Position numbers and translations under genes: made by a program. A stretch of DNA of 64,000 bases from Sphaerisporangium sp. TRM90804 (lineage in GTDB: Bacteria > Actinomycetota > Actinomycetes > Streptosporangiales > Streptosporangiaceae): assembly GCF_029846175.1 (NCBI RefSeq), contig NZ_JARWAC010000014.1:160023-224022 (forward strand), in the 5' to 3' direction. Positions 1-8,709 of this stretch are shown in pieces. The notes beneath the pieces were generated by a model that searched no databases, had not been told where the DNA came from, and was given only the letters and a program-made list of their open reading frames with translations. Positions within the stretch are counted from its first letter, which is position 1. Each line of letters begins with the position of its first letter.

Positions 1-647
1 CCCGCACCGGCGGGCCCGACCCGGACGGCAACCCCACGCTGTACGACGCCGTGCAGAAGGCGCGCAAGAACTCCGTCCCGCTCGAGAACATCGAGCGCGC
101 CCGCAAACGCGGCGGCGGCCTTGAGGCCGGCGGCGCCGAGTGGCAGACCATCATGTACGAGGGCTACGCGCCCGGCGGCGTCGCGGTGCTGGTCGAGTGC
201 CTCACCGACAACCGCAACCGCGCCGCCTCCGAGGTCCGCGTCGCGATGACGCGCAACGGCGGCTCCATGGCCGATCCCGGCTCGGTGTCCTACATGTTCA
301 ACCGCAAGGGCGTCGTGATCGTCCCCAAGGGCGAGCTGGGCGAGGACGACGTGCTGGTGGCCGTCCTGGACGCCGGGGCCGAGGAGGTCAACGACCTCGG
401 CGACTCCTTCGAGGTGGTCTCCGAGGCCGGCGACCTCGTGCCGGTGCGCAAGGCGCTGCAGGAGGCCGGCATCGACTACGACTCCGCCGAGAGCAGCCTC
501 CTGCCGACCCTGAGCGTCCCGCTCGACGAGGAGTCCGCCCGCAAGGTCTTCCGCCTCATCGACGCGCTGGAGGACAGCGACGACGTGCAGAACGTCTACG
601 CCAATTTCGACGTCAGCGACGAGGTCCTGGCCAAGCTCGACGACTGA
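1..647 (+). CDS. yebC: YebC/TACO1-family protein, 5' end missing
   Basis: The frame is open from the first base, so the N-terminus lies outside the window; about 214 residues are visible and the family is usually about 250. The visible part begins [16 protein letters not shown] and continues with the family hallmark [12 protein letters not shown], then a [10 protein letters not shown] segment and the T-D-N-R-N-R-A motif. YebC proteins are cytoplasmic; members act as transcriptional regulators or as translation factors that relieve ribosome stalling on proline runs, and the sequence does not tell which. In many bacteria yebC lies just upstream of ruvC, as here with one gene between. Family assignment is firm; molecular role is from family knowledge only. 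Confidence 0.95.
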   Translation, partial: RTGGPDPDGNPTLYDAVQKARKNSVPLENIERARKRGGGLEAGGAEWQTIMYEGYAPGGVAVLVECLTDNRNRAASEVRVAMTRNGGSMADPGSVSYMFNRKGVVIVPKGELGEDDVLVAVLDAGAEEVNDLGDSFEVVSEAGDLVPVRKALQEAGIDYDSAESSLLPTLSVPLDEESARKVFRLIDALEDSDDVQNVYANFDVSDEVLAKLDD

Positions 648-734
648 CCGGCGTCCCTCCCCGGCCGGCGCGCCGCCGGCCGGGGACGGAAAACGACTCG
701 ACCGGCCCCCGCGCCGGCCCTAGGTTTGGCCGTT

Positions 735-1898
735 GTGGAAATCCGTGACCTCGCGGTCGACGACCTCGACGCCGTCCTCGACGGCCGCAAGCGGGCCTTC
801 GGCCCCATCCCGGCGGGCGACGCCGGGCTCTGGCGTGAGATCGTCACGCCGATGCTCGGCGCCGGGCGCTACCTCGGCGTCTTCGACGGCACCCGCCTGA
901 TCGGCACCAGCAGGATCAACGACTACGACCAGTGGTGGCACGGCCGGCCGCTGTCCATGGGCGGCGTCGCCGGCGTCACGGTCGCCCCCGAGGACCGCGG
1001 CCGCGGCGTCGGGCGGGCCCTCATGCGGGCCACCATCGAGCGCTGCGCCGACCTCGGCCACGTGGCCTCCGCGCTCTACCCCGCGACCACCCCGCTGTAC
1101 CGCGGCCTCGGCTGGGAGCACGCCGGGAGCCGCCACCGCGTCACGCTGCCCACCGAGGCGCTGCGCACGCTCGGCGACGGGGGCGGCGGCGTCAAGCTGC
1201 GCAGGATCGGCCCCGACGACGCCCCGGAGCTGAGGAACGTCCTGGAACGCGTCTACGGCGCCTCGCGCGCCTCCGGGCCGCTGGGCTGGGAGGAGCGCGT
1301 CACCCGCCTCTGGCTCTCCGACGAGGACGACTTCGCCTACCTGGCAGACGACGGCTTCGCGGTCTACCGCTGGCACAAGGGCGACATCAACGTCGACAAC
1401 CTCGTCGCCGGCTCCGAGGCCACCGCCAGGGCGCTGTGGTCGCTGGTCGGCACCGCGTCGACCGTCGCCTCCACCGTGACCGCCAGCGTCGAGCCCGACG
1501 ACCCGGTGCTGTGGCTGCTGCGCGAGCGCTCGCACGACGCGGTCCAGCAGGTCCGCTGGATGTTCCGCCTCGTCGACCTGCCCGCCGCCGTCGCCGCCCG
1601 CGGCTACCCGGCCGGCGTCACGCTCGACACCGTGGTGAGCGTCGACGACCCCGAGCGCCCGGCCAACTCCGGCGCCTGGCGCCTGGAGGTCTCCGGCGGA
1701 AAGGGCACGCTCTCCGCCGCCGGCGGCCGGGCCCCGGAGGCGCCGCGCTTCTCCATCGGCGGCGTCTCGGCCCTGTTCGCGGGCGTCCAGCCCGCCACCC
1801 TGCGCCGCACCGGCCTGGTCACCGGCGGCGCGCCGGCCGTGGACGAACTCCTCGGCAGCGCGTTCGCCGCCAAGCCCTACATGATCGACTACTTCTGA
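735..1898 (+). CDS. Eis-type GNAT N-acetyltransferase
   Basis: About 387 aa, the size of Eis-family enzymes: an N-terminal GNAT domain (about 1-150, acetyl-CoA loop around V-A-P-E-D-R-G-R-G-V-G-R-A), a second GNAT-like half, and a C-terminal sterol-carrier-like domain. In Mycobacterium tuberculosis Eis, a Tyr and the carboxylate of the C-terminal Phe take part in catalysis; here a Tyr sits in L-Y-R-G-L-G-W-E and the protein ends in Phe (I-D-Y-F), so both are kept. The family acetylates primary amines such as aminoglycosides or polyamines; the substrate here is unknown. GTG at 735 is chosen because the next residues (V-E-I-R-D-L-A) open a typical GNAT; an in-frame TTG at 726 is also possible and neither has a clear ribosome binding site. 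It stands alone between yebC and ruvC. Confidence 0.85.
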   Translation: MEIRDLAVDDLDAVLDGRKRAFGPIPAGDAGLWREIVTPMLGAGRYLGVFDGTRLIGTSRINDYDQWWHGRPLSMGGVAGVTVAPEDRGRGVGRALMRATIERCADLGHVASALYPATTPLYRGLGWEHAGSRHRVTLPTEALRTLGDGGGGVKLRRIGPDDAPELRNVLERVYGASRASGPLGWEERVTRLWLSDEDDFAYLADDGFAVYRWHKGDINVDNLVAGSEATARALWSLVGTASTVASTVTASVEPDDPVLWLLRERSHDAVQQVRWMFRLVDLPAAVAARGYPAGVTLDTVVSVDDPERPANSGAWRLEVSGGKGTLSAAGGRAPEAPRFSIGGVSALFAGVQPATLRRTGLVTGGAPAVDELLGSAFAAKPYMIDYF

Positions 1899-2080
1899 CC
1901 CGGCGACGCGTCGGTGGGAAGCGGGACGGAGAGGCCGGCGCCGCCGTACGTCGCGCGACCTGGTGATCGTTCCTGCGGGTCGCACTCGTGCCGACCCGGG
2001 TTCGGCGGCCGGATCACGAGACGCTTCCACAGGGCCGACACGGGCGGGCGTGCCGGGGTGCGCGGGTGGGTCGGTCGCGG

Positions 2081-2108
2081 TAGAGTTCGGGGCCGAACAG
2101 GTGTTCGG
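2081..2108 (+). promoter_or_regulatory. SOS (LexA) box and -10 element of ruvCAB
   Basis: Positions 2094-2107 read CGAACAGGTGTTCG, a perfect match to the Gram-positive/actinobacterial LexA box CGAAC-RNRY-GTTCG; the dyad extends one more pair (C2093/G2108). A TAGAGT -10 element lies at 2081-2086, so the operator covers the expected transcription start near 2093, a good position for repression. No convincing -35 element is seen. The ruvC Shine-Dalgarno follows at 2116-2121. DNA-damage control of ruvCAB fits the known SOS membership of ruv genes in several bacteria. Confidence 0.85.
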
Positions 2109-2128
2109 CGACTTTGGGAGGCGAGCCG

Positions 2129-2701
2129 GTGCCGCTGCCCGAGCTGCGGGTGATGGGGGTCGACCCCGGGCTCACCCGCTGCGGCCTCGGCGCCGTCCAG
2201 GGGCGCGCGGGCGCGCCGCTCACGCTGGTCAGGGTCGGCGTCGCGCGCACCCCCGCCGGGGACGACATCGGCGCGCGGCTGGTGGCCATCGAGGCCGAGA
2301 TCGAGCGCTGGCTCGACGACGTGCGGCCCGACGCCGTGGCGGTCGAGCGGGTCTTCAGCCAGAGCAACCTGCGCACGGTGATGGGCACCGCCCAGGCCTC
2401 CGCCGTGGCCATCGTCTGCGCGGCCAGGCGCGGCCTGCCGGTCGCCCTGCACACCCCCTCGGAGGTCAAGGCCGCGATCACCGGCTACGGCAACGCCGAC
2501 AAGGCGCAGGTCGGTGCGATGGTCACCCGCCTGCTGCGGCTCGACGCCATGCCCAAGCCCGCCGACGCCGCCGACGCGCTGGCGCTGGCAATCTGCCACA
2601 TCTGGCGCGGCGGCACCCAGAACCGCCTCGCCGAAGCCGTCGCCAAGGCCAGACGCCCCGCCGCACCGCGCGGGGCGCCGGTGAAGGGAGCGCAACGGTG
2701 A
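2129..2701 (+). CDS. ruvC: Holliday junction resolvase RuvC
   Basis: Endonuclease that cuts Holliday junctions, working with RuvAB. It is 190 aa, normal length. The acidic active-site residues are visible: Asp in M-G-V-D-P-G-L near the N-terminus, Glu in V-E-R-V-F, and the C-terminal acidic pair in [16 protein letters not shown] at 2129 is preferred over the upstream in-frame TTG at 2114 because a GGGAGG Shine-Dalgarno (2116-2121) lies 7 nt before it. The stop overlaps the ruvA start by 4 nt (GTGA), indicating translational coupling. It is first gene of ruvC-ruvA-ruvB behind an SOS box. Confidence 0.97.
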   Translation: MPLPELRVMGVDPGLTRCGLGAVQGRAGAPLTLVRVGVARTPAGDDIGARLVAIEAEIERWLDDVRPDAVAVERVFSQSNLRTVMGTAQASAVAIVCAARRGLPVALHTPSEVKAAITGYGNADKAQVGAMVTRLLRLDAMPKPADAADALALAICHIWRGGTQNRLAEAVAKARRPAAPRGAPVKGAQR

Positions 2702-3318
2702 TCGCCTCGGTGTCCGGGCGGGTGGCCGCCCTCGGTCCCGACGCCGCCGTGGTCGAGGTCGGCGGCGTGGGGGTGCTCGTCCACTGCACCCCGGGCACGC
2801 TGGCCACGCTGCGAGCCGGGGAGGACGCCCGGCTGGCGACGTCGCTGATCGTGCGCGAGGAGTCCCTCACCCTCTACGGCTTCGGCACCGACGACGAGCG
2901 CACGGTCTTCGAGATGCTCCAGACCGCCTCCGGCGTCGGCCCCCGGCTCGCGCTCGCCATGCTCGCCGTGCACGCCCCCAACGCGCTGCGGGTCGCGGTC
3001 GCCACCGCCGACGTCAAGGCGCTCACGCTGGTCCCGGGCATCGGCCAGAAGGGCGCGCAGCGCATCATCCTGGAGCTGAAGGACAAGCTCGGCACGCCCG
3101 ACGCCGCCGTCGCCGCGGCGCTCAACGGGCACGCCAGGGCGCCCGCCTGGAGCGAGCAGGTGCACTCCGGTCTCGTCGGCCTCGGCTACTCGGCCAAGGA
3201 CGCCGACGAGGCCGTCGCCACCGTGTCCCCCGAGGCCGACGCCGAGATCGCCGCGGGCCGCGCCCCCCAGGTGGCGGCCCTGCTGAAGGCGGCCCTGCGG
3301 GCCCTGAGCAAGCGATAG
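2698..3318 (+). CDS. ruvA: Holliday junction DNA helicase subunit RuvA
   Basis: Junction-binding subunit of the RuvAB branch-migration motor, 206 aa. An N-terminal OB-fold (M-I-A-S-V-S-G-R-V) is followed by two helix-hairpin-helix motifs (S-G-V-G-P-R-L-A-L and [12 protein letters not shown]) and a C-terminal RuvB-binding region ([13 protein letters not shown]). GTG start overlaps the ruvC stop; an AAGGGAG ribosome-binding sequence lies at about 2684-2690. ruvB follows after 7 nt. Confidence 0.97.
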   Translation: MIASVSGRVAALGPDAAVVEVGGVGVLVHCTPGTLATLRAGEDARLATSLIVREESLTLYGFGTDDERTVFEMLQTASGVGPRLALAMLAVHAPNALRVAVATADVKALTLVPGIGQKGAQRIILELKDKLGTPDAAVAAALNGHARAPAWSEQVHSGLVGLGYSAKDADEAVATVSPEADAEIAAGRAPQVAALLKAALRALSKR

Positions 3319-3325
3319 GGCCGCG

Positions 3326-4375
3326 ATGACCCCCGACAGAGAGCTCGTGTCCCCCGACGCCGAAGGCGACGAGCGGGCGATCGAGTCCGCGCTGCGGCCC
3401 AAACGGCTCAGCGAGTTCATCGGCCAGGCCCGCGTGCGCGAGCAGCTCTCGCTGGTGCTCGAAAGCGCGCTGCGCCGCGCCCGCCCGCCCGACCACGTGC
3501 TGATGAGCGGCTCCCCGGGGCTGGGCAAGACCACCCTGGCGATGATCATCGCCGCCGAGCTCGGCGCGCCGCTGCGGCTCACCTCCGGCCCGGCCCTGGA
3601 ACGCGCGGGCGACCTGGCGGCCATCCTGTCCACCCTCGCCGAGGGCGAGGTGCTGTTCATCGACGAGATCCACCGCATGGCCCGCCCGGCCGAGGAGATG
3701 CTCTACCTGGCCATGGAGGACTTCCGCGTCGACATCGTGGTCGGCAAGGGGCCGGGGGCCACCGCGATCCCGCTGGAGATCGCCCCCTTCACGCTGGTGG
3801 GGGCCACCACCCGCGCCGGCCTGCTGCCCGCGCCGCTGCGCGACCGCTTCGGCTTCGTCGCCCACATGGACTTCTACGACGTCGGCGAGCTGGAGCAGGT
3901 GCTGTACCGCTCGTCGCGGCTGCTCGGCCTGGACATCCCCGACGAGGGGGCGCACGAGATCGCCCGCAGGTCGCGCGGCACGCCCCGCATCGCCAACCGC
4001 CTGCTGCGCCGCGTGCGCGACTTCGCCGAGGTCCGCACCGACGGCGTCATCACCAGGGAGATCGCCTCCACGGCCCTCGACCTGTACGAGGTGGACGCCG
4101 AGGGGCTCGACCGGCTCGACCGCGCGGTGCTCGGCGCGCTGCTGCGCAAGTTCGGCGGCGGGCCCGTCGGGCTGTCCACGCTGGCGGTCGCGGTGGGGGA
4201 GGAGCCCGAGACCGTCGAGGTCGTCGCCGAGCCGTTCCTGGTGCGGCAGGGCCTGCTCGCCCGCACCCCCCGCGGCCGGGTGGCGACTGCGGCGGCGTGG
4301 GGCCACCTGGGCCTGACACCGCCGCCGGACGCCTTCGGCGCCGCCGGGTATCCGATGCTCTTCGACACCCCCTGA
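3326..4375 (+). CDS. ruvB: Holliday junction DNA helicase ATPase RuvB
   Basis: AAA+ motor of RuvAB, 349 aa. The family opening [12 protein letters not shown], Walker [10 protein letters not shown], Walker [10 protein letters not shown] and sensor region (A-T-T-R-A-G-L-L) are all present. The C-terminal winged-helix domain includes [10 protein letters not shown] and Y-P-M-L-F near the end. ATG start 7 nt after ruvA, so it is co-transcribed. Everything expected for an active ATPase is intact. Confidence 0.97.
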   Translation: MTPDRELVSPDAEGDERAIESALRPKRLSEFIGQARVREQLSLVLESALRRARPPDHVLMSGSPGLGKTTLAMIIAAELGAPLRLTSGPALERAGDLAAILSTLAEGEVLFIDEIHRMARPAEEMLYLAMEDFRVDIVVGKGPGATAIPLEIAPFTLVGATTRAGLLPAPLRDRFGFVAHMDFYDVGELEQVLYRSSRLLGLDIPDEGAHEIARRSRGTPRIANRLLRRVRDFAEVRTDGVITREIASTALDLYEVDAEGLDRLDRAVLGALLRKFGGGPVGLSTLAVAVGEEPETVEVVAEPFLVRQGLLARTPRGRVATAAAWGHLGLTPPPDAFGAAGYPMLFDTP

Positions 4376-4743
4376 GCGCGCGGCAGGCGTTCTGACACGG
4401 CCGTTGACAAGCCTCCGGCGGCCTGCCGCCTCCGGCCGCCGCCCCGCCGCCCGGCGCCCCCGGCCGGCGGCACCGGACGGCGGCCCGTCCCGCCGCGCGG
4501 AGTAGCCGGTGGGGGCGGGAGACCGGAAAGTTTCAAGGTTGCTGTATGGGGCGGTCACAGATCGGTGACAACGGGAACTTTCCCGCCCGCTGAAGCGTGG
4601 GTTCGTTGCCGGGCTTTGACAAGCTCGCCTAAACTCCGTGGCTTGGCTGGCTGTGTACGCTGAGACGATCAGCGTGCCGCCGTGCTGCTCGCCGTCAGAC
4701 AATCCGGCGCAGGCCGGTCAGCTCGTAACCGGAAGGAAGCCCC
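4376..4743 (+). promoter_or_regulatory. ruvB-yajC intergenic region with probable yajC promoter
   Basis: 368 nt without a gene. The first part is extremely GC-rich with short self-complementary GGC/GCC runs. A plausible sigma70-type promoter is TTGCCG at 4606-4611, an 18-nt spacer, and TAAACT at 4630-4635, which would start transcription near 4642 and leave a leader of about 100 nt. An inverted repeat GTCAC-N6-GTGAC lies at 4554-4569, upstream of the promoter, and could be an operator. Two TTGACAAGC copies (4404 and 4616) have no -10 at proper distance. The GGAAGGAAG ribosome binding site of yajC closes the region. Confidence 0.4.
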
Positions 4744-5118
4744 GTGCAGGGCCTTGGATCGTTCGTGCCACTGATCTTGCTGGTCGTGGTCTTTTACTTC
4801 CTGCTCATCCGCCCGCAGCGAAAGCGGCAGCAGGAGCAGGCGCAGATGCAGAACAGCCTGACCCCGGGCGTCCGTGTGATGACGACGACCGGCCTGTTCG
4901 CCGACGTCGTCGCCGTCGAGGACGACGACGTAATCCTTGAGCTGGCCCCCGGCGTGCGAACCCGGTGGGTCAAGGGCGCCATCGGCCGTGTGCTGACTCC
5001 GGTCGAGGACGACCCGGTGGACAATAGAGATGGCCTTCACGAGTCCATCGCCGACGAAGCGGCGACCGACGTCCCCGACCGCCGGGGAGACGAGGGCCCG
5101 ACCAGCCCGAGGGCCTGA
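4744..5118 (+). CDS. yajC: Preprotein translocase auxiliary subunit YajC
   Basis: Small single-span membrane protein of the SecDF-YajC complex that assists the SecYEG channel. It is 124 aa: one N-terminal transmembrane helix (about 6-22), the conserved Y-F-L-L-I-R-P-Q-R-K-R-Q-Q-E motif directly after it, and a compact cytoplasmic domain with the M-T-T-T-G-L-F-A-D-V-V family segment. The C-terminal 30 residues are acidic and not conserved. GTG start with GGAAGGAAG upstream. secD starts 44 nt downstream. Confidence 0.95.
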   Translation: MQGLGSFVPLILLVVVFYFLLIRPQRKRQQEQAQMQNSLTPGVRVMTTTGLFADVVAVEDDDVILELAPGVRTRWVKGAIGRVLTPVEDDPVDNRDGLHESIADEAATDVPDRRGDEGPTSPRA

Positions 5119-5162
5119 AGGTAGGCTCGCCGCAAACCCCTTGACGAAAGAACTGACCACCA

Positions 5163-6917
5163 GTGGCCTCATCGACCAGTAGCCAGAGCAAGCCGGGGCG
5201 TGTGCTCCTGGCGCTGCTGGCGCTCATCCTCGCCATGGGCGCGGCGATGCTCCTGCAGCAGTCGTTCGTGCCCAAGTTCGGCCTCGATCTCGCCGGCGGC
5301 ACCACGGTGACGCTCTCGCCGCAGACCGAGACCGGCGCGGCGCCCACCGAGGAGAGCCTCGACCTCGCCGTCAACATCATCCGCGAGCGGGTGAACGGCA
5401 GCGGCATCTCCGACGCCGAGGTCGCCAAGTCGGGTGACAACATCATCATCTCCGTGCCCGGCGCGGGGTCCGATGAGGTCGTCAAGCGTCTCGGCACCAC
5501 CGCCGAGCTGCGGTTCCGCCAGGTGCTCGCGTGGGCGCCGGCCGCCATTCCGCCCGGTGCGCTCCCCACCGCCCCGGCGACTCCGGCGCCGTCCGGCAGC
5601 GGCGGGGCCACCCCGGCGCCGTCCACGTCCGCCAAGCCCGGCGCGACGGCCGAGCCGGCGCCCAGCGGCACCCCGGCCGGCCGGGCGCTGTCGTCGGCGC
5701 TGACCGCCCCGACGCCCGCCCCCTCGCCGTCCGCCGAGAAGTCGGGCGAGGCCACTCCCAGCCCCGGCACCCCCGCGCCCTCGGGGCAGCCCTCGGCCCC
5801 CGCCGAGCAGGACCCGCTCGCCGGCGTCGACATGACCGGCATCGACCCCGCGGTGGCCGAGCAGTTCAAGAAGCTCGACTGCGCGAAGAACGCCGGCCAG
5901 GGCACGCAGGACAACCCCGACAAGCAGTACGCGGCGTGCAGCGACGACGGCACCGCGAGGTACATCCTCGACAAGGCCGCGGTGAAGGGCACCGAGGTGT
6001 CCGGCGCCACCTCCGGCGTCGACTCCACCACCGGCGAGTGGATCGTCTCGGTCAACTTCAAGAGCAAGGGCGCCAGCCAGTTCGCGACCATCACCGGGCA
6101 GATCACCAGCGCCCCGGAGCCGCGCAACCAGCTCGCGATGGTGCTCGACGGCGTGGTGATCTCGGCCCCCACCATCGAGGAGCCCATCCCCGGCGGCCAG
6201 GCCCGCATCTCTGGCAGCTTCACGCAGGTGACGGCCGAGGCCCTGGCCAACCAGCTCAAGTTCGGCGCGCTGCCGCTGAAGTTCGTCCAGAGCTCCATCG
6301 AGGAGGTCTCCTCCACGCTGGGCGCCGACCAGCTGCACGGCGGCCTGCTCGCCGGCGGCATCGGCCTGATCCTGGTGGTCCTGTACTGCCTGTTCTACTA
6401 CCGGGGCCTCGGCCTGGTCGCGGTGGCCAGCCTCGCGGTCGCCACGATCCTGACCTACCAGGCCGTGGTGATCCTGGGCCACAACGCCAACTTCCGGCTG
6501 TCGCTGCCGCACATCATCGGCCTGGTGGTCTCGATCGGCATCACCGCCGACTCCTTCATCGTCTACTTCGAACGCATGCGTGACGAGATGAAGGAGGGCA
6601 GGCGCTCGCTGCGGGTCGCCGTGGAGGTCGCCTGGGTGCGCGCCCGGCGCACGATCCTGATCGCCGACGCGGTCATGTTCATCGCCGCGATCGTGCTGTA
6701 CTTCCTGGCGGTCGGCGGCGTCGCCGGGTTCGCCTTCGCGATGGGGCTCACCACGCTGATCGACATCGTGGTGGTGTTCCTCTTCACCAAGCCGTTCGTC
6801 GCGGCGCTGGCGCGGTCCCCGTTCTTCGCCAAGGGCCACAAGCTGTCGGGCCTGGACGCCGAGCGCATGAGCCGCGAGACGCCCGCCGTCCGCACGACCA
6901 TTCCGCAGGAGGGCTGA
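5163..6917 (+). CDS. secD: Protein translocase subunit SecD
   Basis: Proton-driven RND-family membrane protein that helps pull secreted proteins across the membrane. It is 584 aa, with TM1 at about 13-33, the conserved F-G-L-D-L-A-G-G-T motif after it, a large extracytoplasmic P1 domain, and five more TM helices at the C-terminus including D-S-F-I-V-Y-F-E-R and the cytoplasmic R-A-R-R-T-I-L-I-A-D. Residues about 126-217 are a low-complexity Pro/Ala/Ser/Thr-rich insert inside P1. Its stop overlaps the secF ATG by 1 nt (TGATG). Confidence 0.96.
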   Translation: MASSTSSQSKPGRVLLALLALILAMGAAMLLQQSFVPKFGLDLAGGTTVTLSPQTETGAAPTEESLDLAVNIIRERVNGSGISDAEVAKSGDNIIISVPGAGSDEVVKRLGTTAELRFRQVLAWAPAAIPPGALPTAPATPAPSGSGGATPAPSTSAKPGATAEPAPSGTPAGRALSSALTAPTPAPSPSAEKSGEATPSPGTPAPSGQPSAPAEQDPLAGVDMTGIDPAVAEQFKKLDCAKNAGQGTQDNPDKQYAACSDDGTARYILDKAAVKGTEVSGATSGVDSTTGEWIVSVNFKSKGASQFATITGQITSAPEPRNQLAMVLDGVVISAPTIEEPIPGGQARISGSFTQVTAEALANQLKFGALPLKFVQSSIEEVSSTLGADQLHGGLLAGGIGLILVVLYCLFYYRGLGLVAVASLAVATILTYQAVVILGHNANFRLSLPHIIGLVVSIGITADSFIVYFERMRDEMKEGRRSLRVAVEVAWVRARRTILIADAVMFIAAIVLYFLAVGGVAGFAFAMGLTTLIDIVVVFLFTKPFVAALARSPFFAKGHKLSGLDAERMSRETPAVRTTIPQEG

Positions 6918-7987
6918 TGTCGCGCATCGGGGTAATCGGGCGCCGCCTGTACCGCGGCGAGGTCGACATCGACTTCGTCGGCCGCTACAGGCTCTGGTAC
7001 TCCCTGTCCGGCGTGCTGCTGGCGATCTCCATCCTGGGCCTGGTGGTCCAGGGGCTGAACCTCGGCGTGGAGTTCAAGGGCGGCTCGGTCTTCAGCTTCG
7101 CCAAGCCCGCGTCCTCGACCATCGAGCAGGTGCGCGAGACGTTCCAGGACGCCGGCGTCCACCAGGTCATCGTCCAGGAGGCCGGCCCCCGCTGGCGGGT
7201 CACCACCGAGAGCCTTCCCGCCGCCGAGGTCAGCCGGGTCCAGAACGCCGTCGCCGGCACCTACGACATCCCCGGCACCGAGATCAGCAAGCAGATCATC
7301 GGCGCCACCTGGGGAGGTGAGGTGCTGAACAAGGCCATCATCGGCCTGATCGTGTTCATGATCGCGATCATCCTGTACCTCACCATGGCGTTCGAGTGGA
7401 AGATGGCGCTGGCCGCGGTGGTCGCGCTGTTGCACGACCTGGTGATCACCGCCGGCGTCTACGCGTGGTCGGGGTTCGAGGTGACCCCCGCGACGATGCT
7501 GGGCTTCCTGACGATCCTCGGATACTCGTTGTACGACGCCGTCGTGGTGTTCGACATGATCAAGGAGGTCACGGCCAAGCTCGGCGCGACCTCCAAGATG
7601 ACCTACACCGAGGCCGCCAACAACGCGCTGAACCACACCCTGGTCCGCTCGCTGAACACCTCGCTGGTGGCGATCCTGCCGGTCGCGGCCATCCTGTTCA
7701 TCGGCACGACCCTGCTCGGCGCCGGCACGCTGAAGGACCTCTCGCTCGCCCTGTTCGTCGGAATGATCGTCGGCACCTACTCCTCGCTGTGCGTGGCGAC
7801 CCCGCTGCTCGTGCGGCTCAAGGAGCGCGAGCCGAAGTACCTCGCGCTCAGCAAGCGGCTGGCCGCCAACCGCAAGGCCGACGTGCAGGACGCCCCCCGC
7901 GTCGTCAAGGGCAAGGAGCCGGCGGCGGCGGGGTCGCAGTCCTCCGCCACCGGCGCGAACGCCGGGGCCAAGCGCAAGAAGCGCTGA
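6917..7987 (+). CDS. secF: Protein translocase subunit SecF
   Basis: Partner of SecD, 356 aa, six predicted TM helices. After TM1 comes the family motif G-V-E-F-K-G-G; the TM4 region carries G-Y-S-L-Y-D-A-V-V-V-F-D-M-I-K, equivalent to the conserved D-x-x-V-V-F-D-R stretch, and the last cytoplasmic loop contains L-N-T-S-L-V-A. A basic, Lys/Arg-rich tail ends the protein (A-K-R-K-K-R). Translationally coupled to secD, and followed by a strong terminator. Confidence 0.96.
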   Translation: MSRIGVIGRRLYRGEVDIDFVGRYRLWYSLSGVLLAISILGLVVQGLNLGVEFKGGSVFSFAKPASSTIEQVRETFQDAGVHQVIVQEAGPRWRVTTESLPAAEVSRVQNAVAGTYDIPGTEISKQIIGATWGGEVLNKAIIGLIVFMIAIILYLTMAFEWKMALAAVVALLHDLVITAGVYAWSGFEVTPATMLGFLTILGYSLYDAVVVFDMIKEVTAKLGATSKMTYTEAANNALNHTLVRSLNTSLVAILPVAAILFIGTTLLGAGTLKDLSLALFVGMIVGTYSSLCVATPLLVRLKEREPKYLALSKRLAANRKADVQDAPRVVKGKEPAAAGSQSSATGANAGAKRKKR

Positions 7988-8059
7988 CGACCGGGCGCCG
8001 CCGCGAGGCCCCTCCCGCCCGGGAGGGCCCTGGCGCGGCGCCCGGCCCGAGGCACCACC

Positions 8060-8098
8060 GACGCGCCCCCGCGACACCCGGTGTCGCGGGGGCGCGTC
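8060..8098 (+). terminator. Strong hairpin terminator after secF
   Basis: A 19-nt arm (8060-8078) is repeated as a perfect reverse complement at 8080-8098 with a single base between them, giving a very GC-rich stem of about 17-18 bp. There is no T-tract, as is common for actinobacterial terminators. It ends the yajC-secD-secF unit and precedes apt by 22 nt. A cruciform or dyad operator role is a less likely alternative. Confidence 0.75.
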
Positions 8099-8120
8099 GC
8101 CGCCGGGAAGGATCCCCCAG

Positions 8121-8639
8121 ATGCGCGACCTGACCGAGCTGATCCTCGACCTGATCAGGGACGTCCCCGACTACCCCAAGCCCGGCATCGTCTTCAAGGA
8201 CATCACCCCGCTGCTGGCCGACCACGCCGCCTTCTCGGCCGTGATCGACGCCCTGGCCGAGGGCCTGGACGTCGACAAGGTCGTCGGCATCGAGGCCCGG
8301 GGCTTCATCCTCGCCGCCCCGGTGGCCCTGCGCGCGGGGGCCGGTTTCGTCCCCATCCGCAAGAAGGGCAAGCTGCCCGCGGCGACGTTCGACGCCTCCT
8401 ACGACCTGGAGTACGGCTCGGCGGTGATCGAGGTGCACCGCGACGCCTTCGCCCCGGGCGAGCGCGTGCTCGTCGTCGACGACGTGCTCGCCACCGGCGG
8501 CACCGCCCGGGCGGCGGTCGAGCTGGTCAACCGCGCGGGCGCCCACGTGGTGGGCGTCTCGGTGCTGATGGAGCTCGCCTTCCTCAAGGGCCGCGAGCGG
8601 CTCGACGGCGTCGAGCCGCGGGCTCTGGTCGTCGTCTGA
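8121..8639 (+). CDS. apt: Adenine phosphoribosyltransferase
   Basis: Converts adenine and PRPP to AMP in purine salvage; cytoplasmic. It is 172 aa with the type I PRTase PRPP-binding motif V-L-V-V-D-D-V-L-A-T-G-G-T-A, the adenine-recognition region G-I-E-A-R-G-F-I-L and the K-K-G-K-L-P flexible loop. ATG 8121 has GGGAAGGA about 10 nt upstream. secDF-apt-rel is the order seen in many actinobacteria, so apt sits beside rel, which also handles purine nucleotides. Confidence 0.96.
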   Translation: MRDLTELILDLIRDVPDYPKPGIVFKDITPLLADHAAFSAVIDALAEGLDVDKVVGIEARGFILAAPVALRAGAGFVPIRKKGKLPAATFDASYDLEYGSAVIEVHRDAFAPGERVLVVDDVLATGGTARAAVELVNRAGAHVVGVSVLMELAFLKGRERLDGVEPRALVVV

Positions 8640-8709
8640 TCGGCTCGCGGAAGACGGGCCCCGCACCACGGATACACTGGAGCATCTGGACTCGACGTGA
8701 GGAGTCTGA

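Noticed and set aside
4404..4621. TTGACA at 4404 and 4616 as yajC -35 elements
   Set aside because: Neither has a -10-like sequence 16-19 nt downstream; TTGCCG-18-TAAACT is a better fit.
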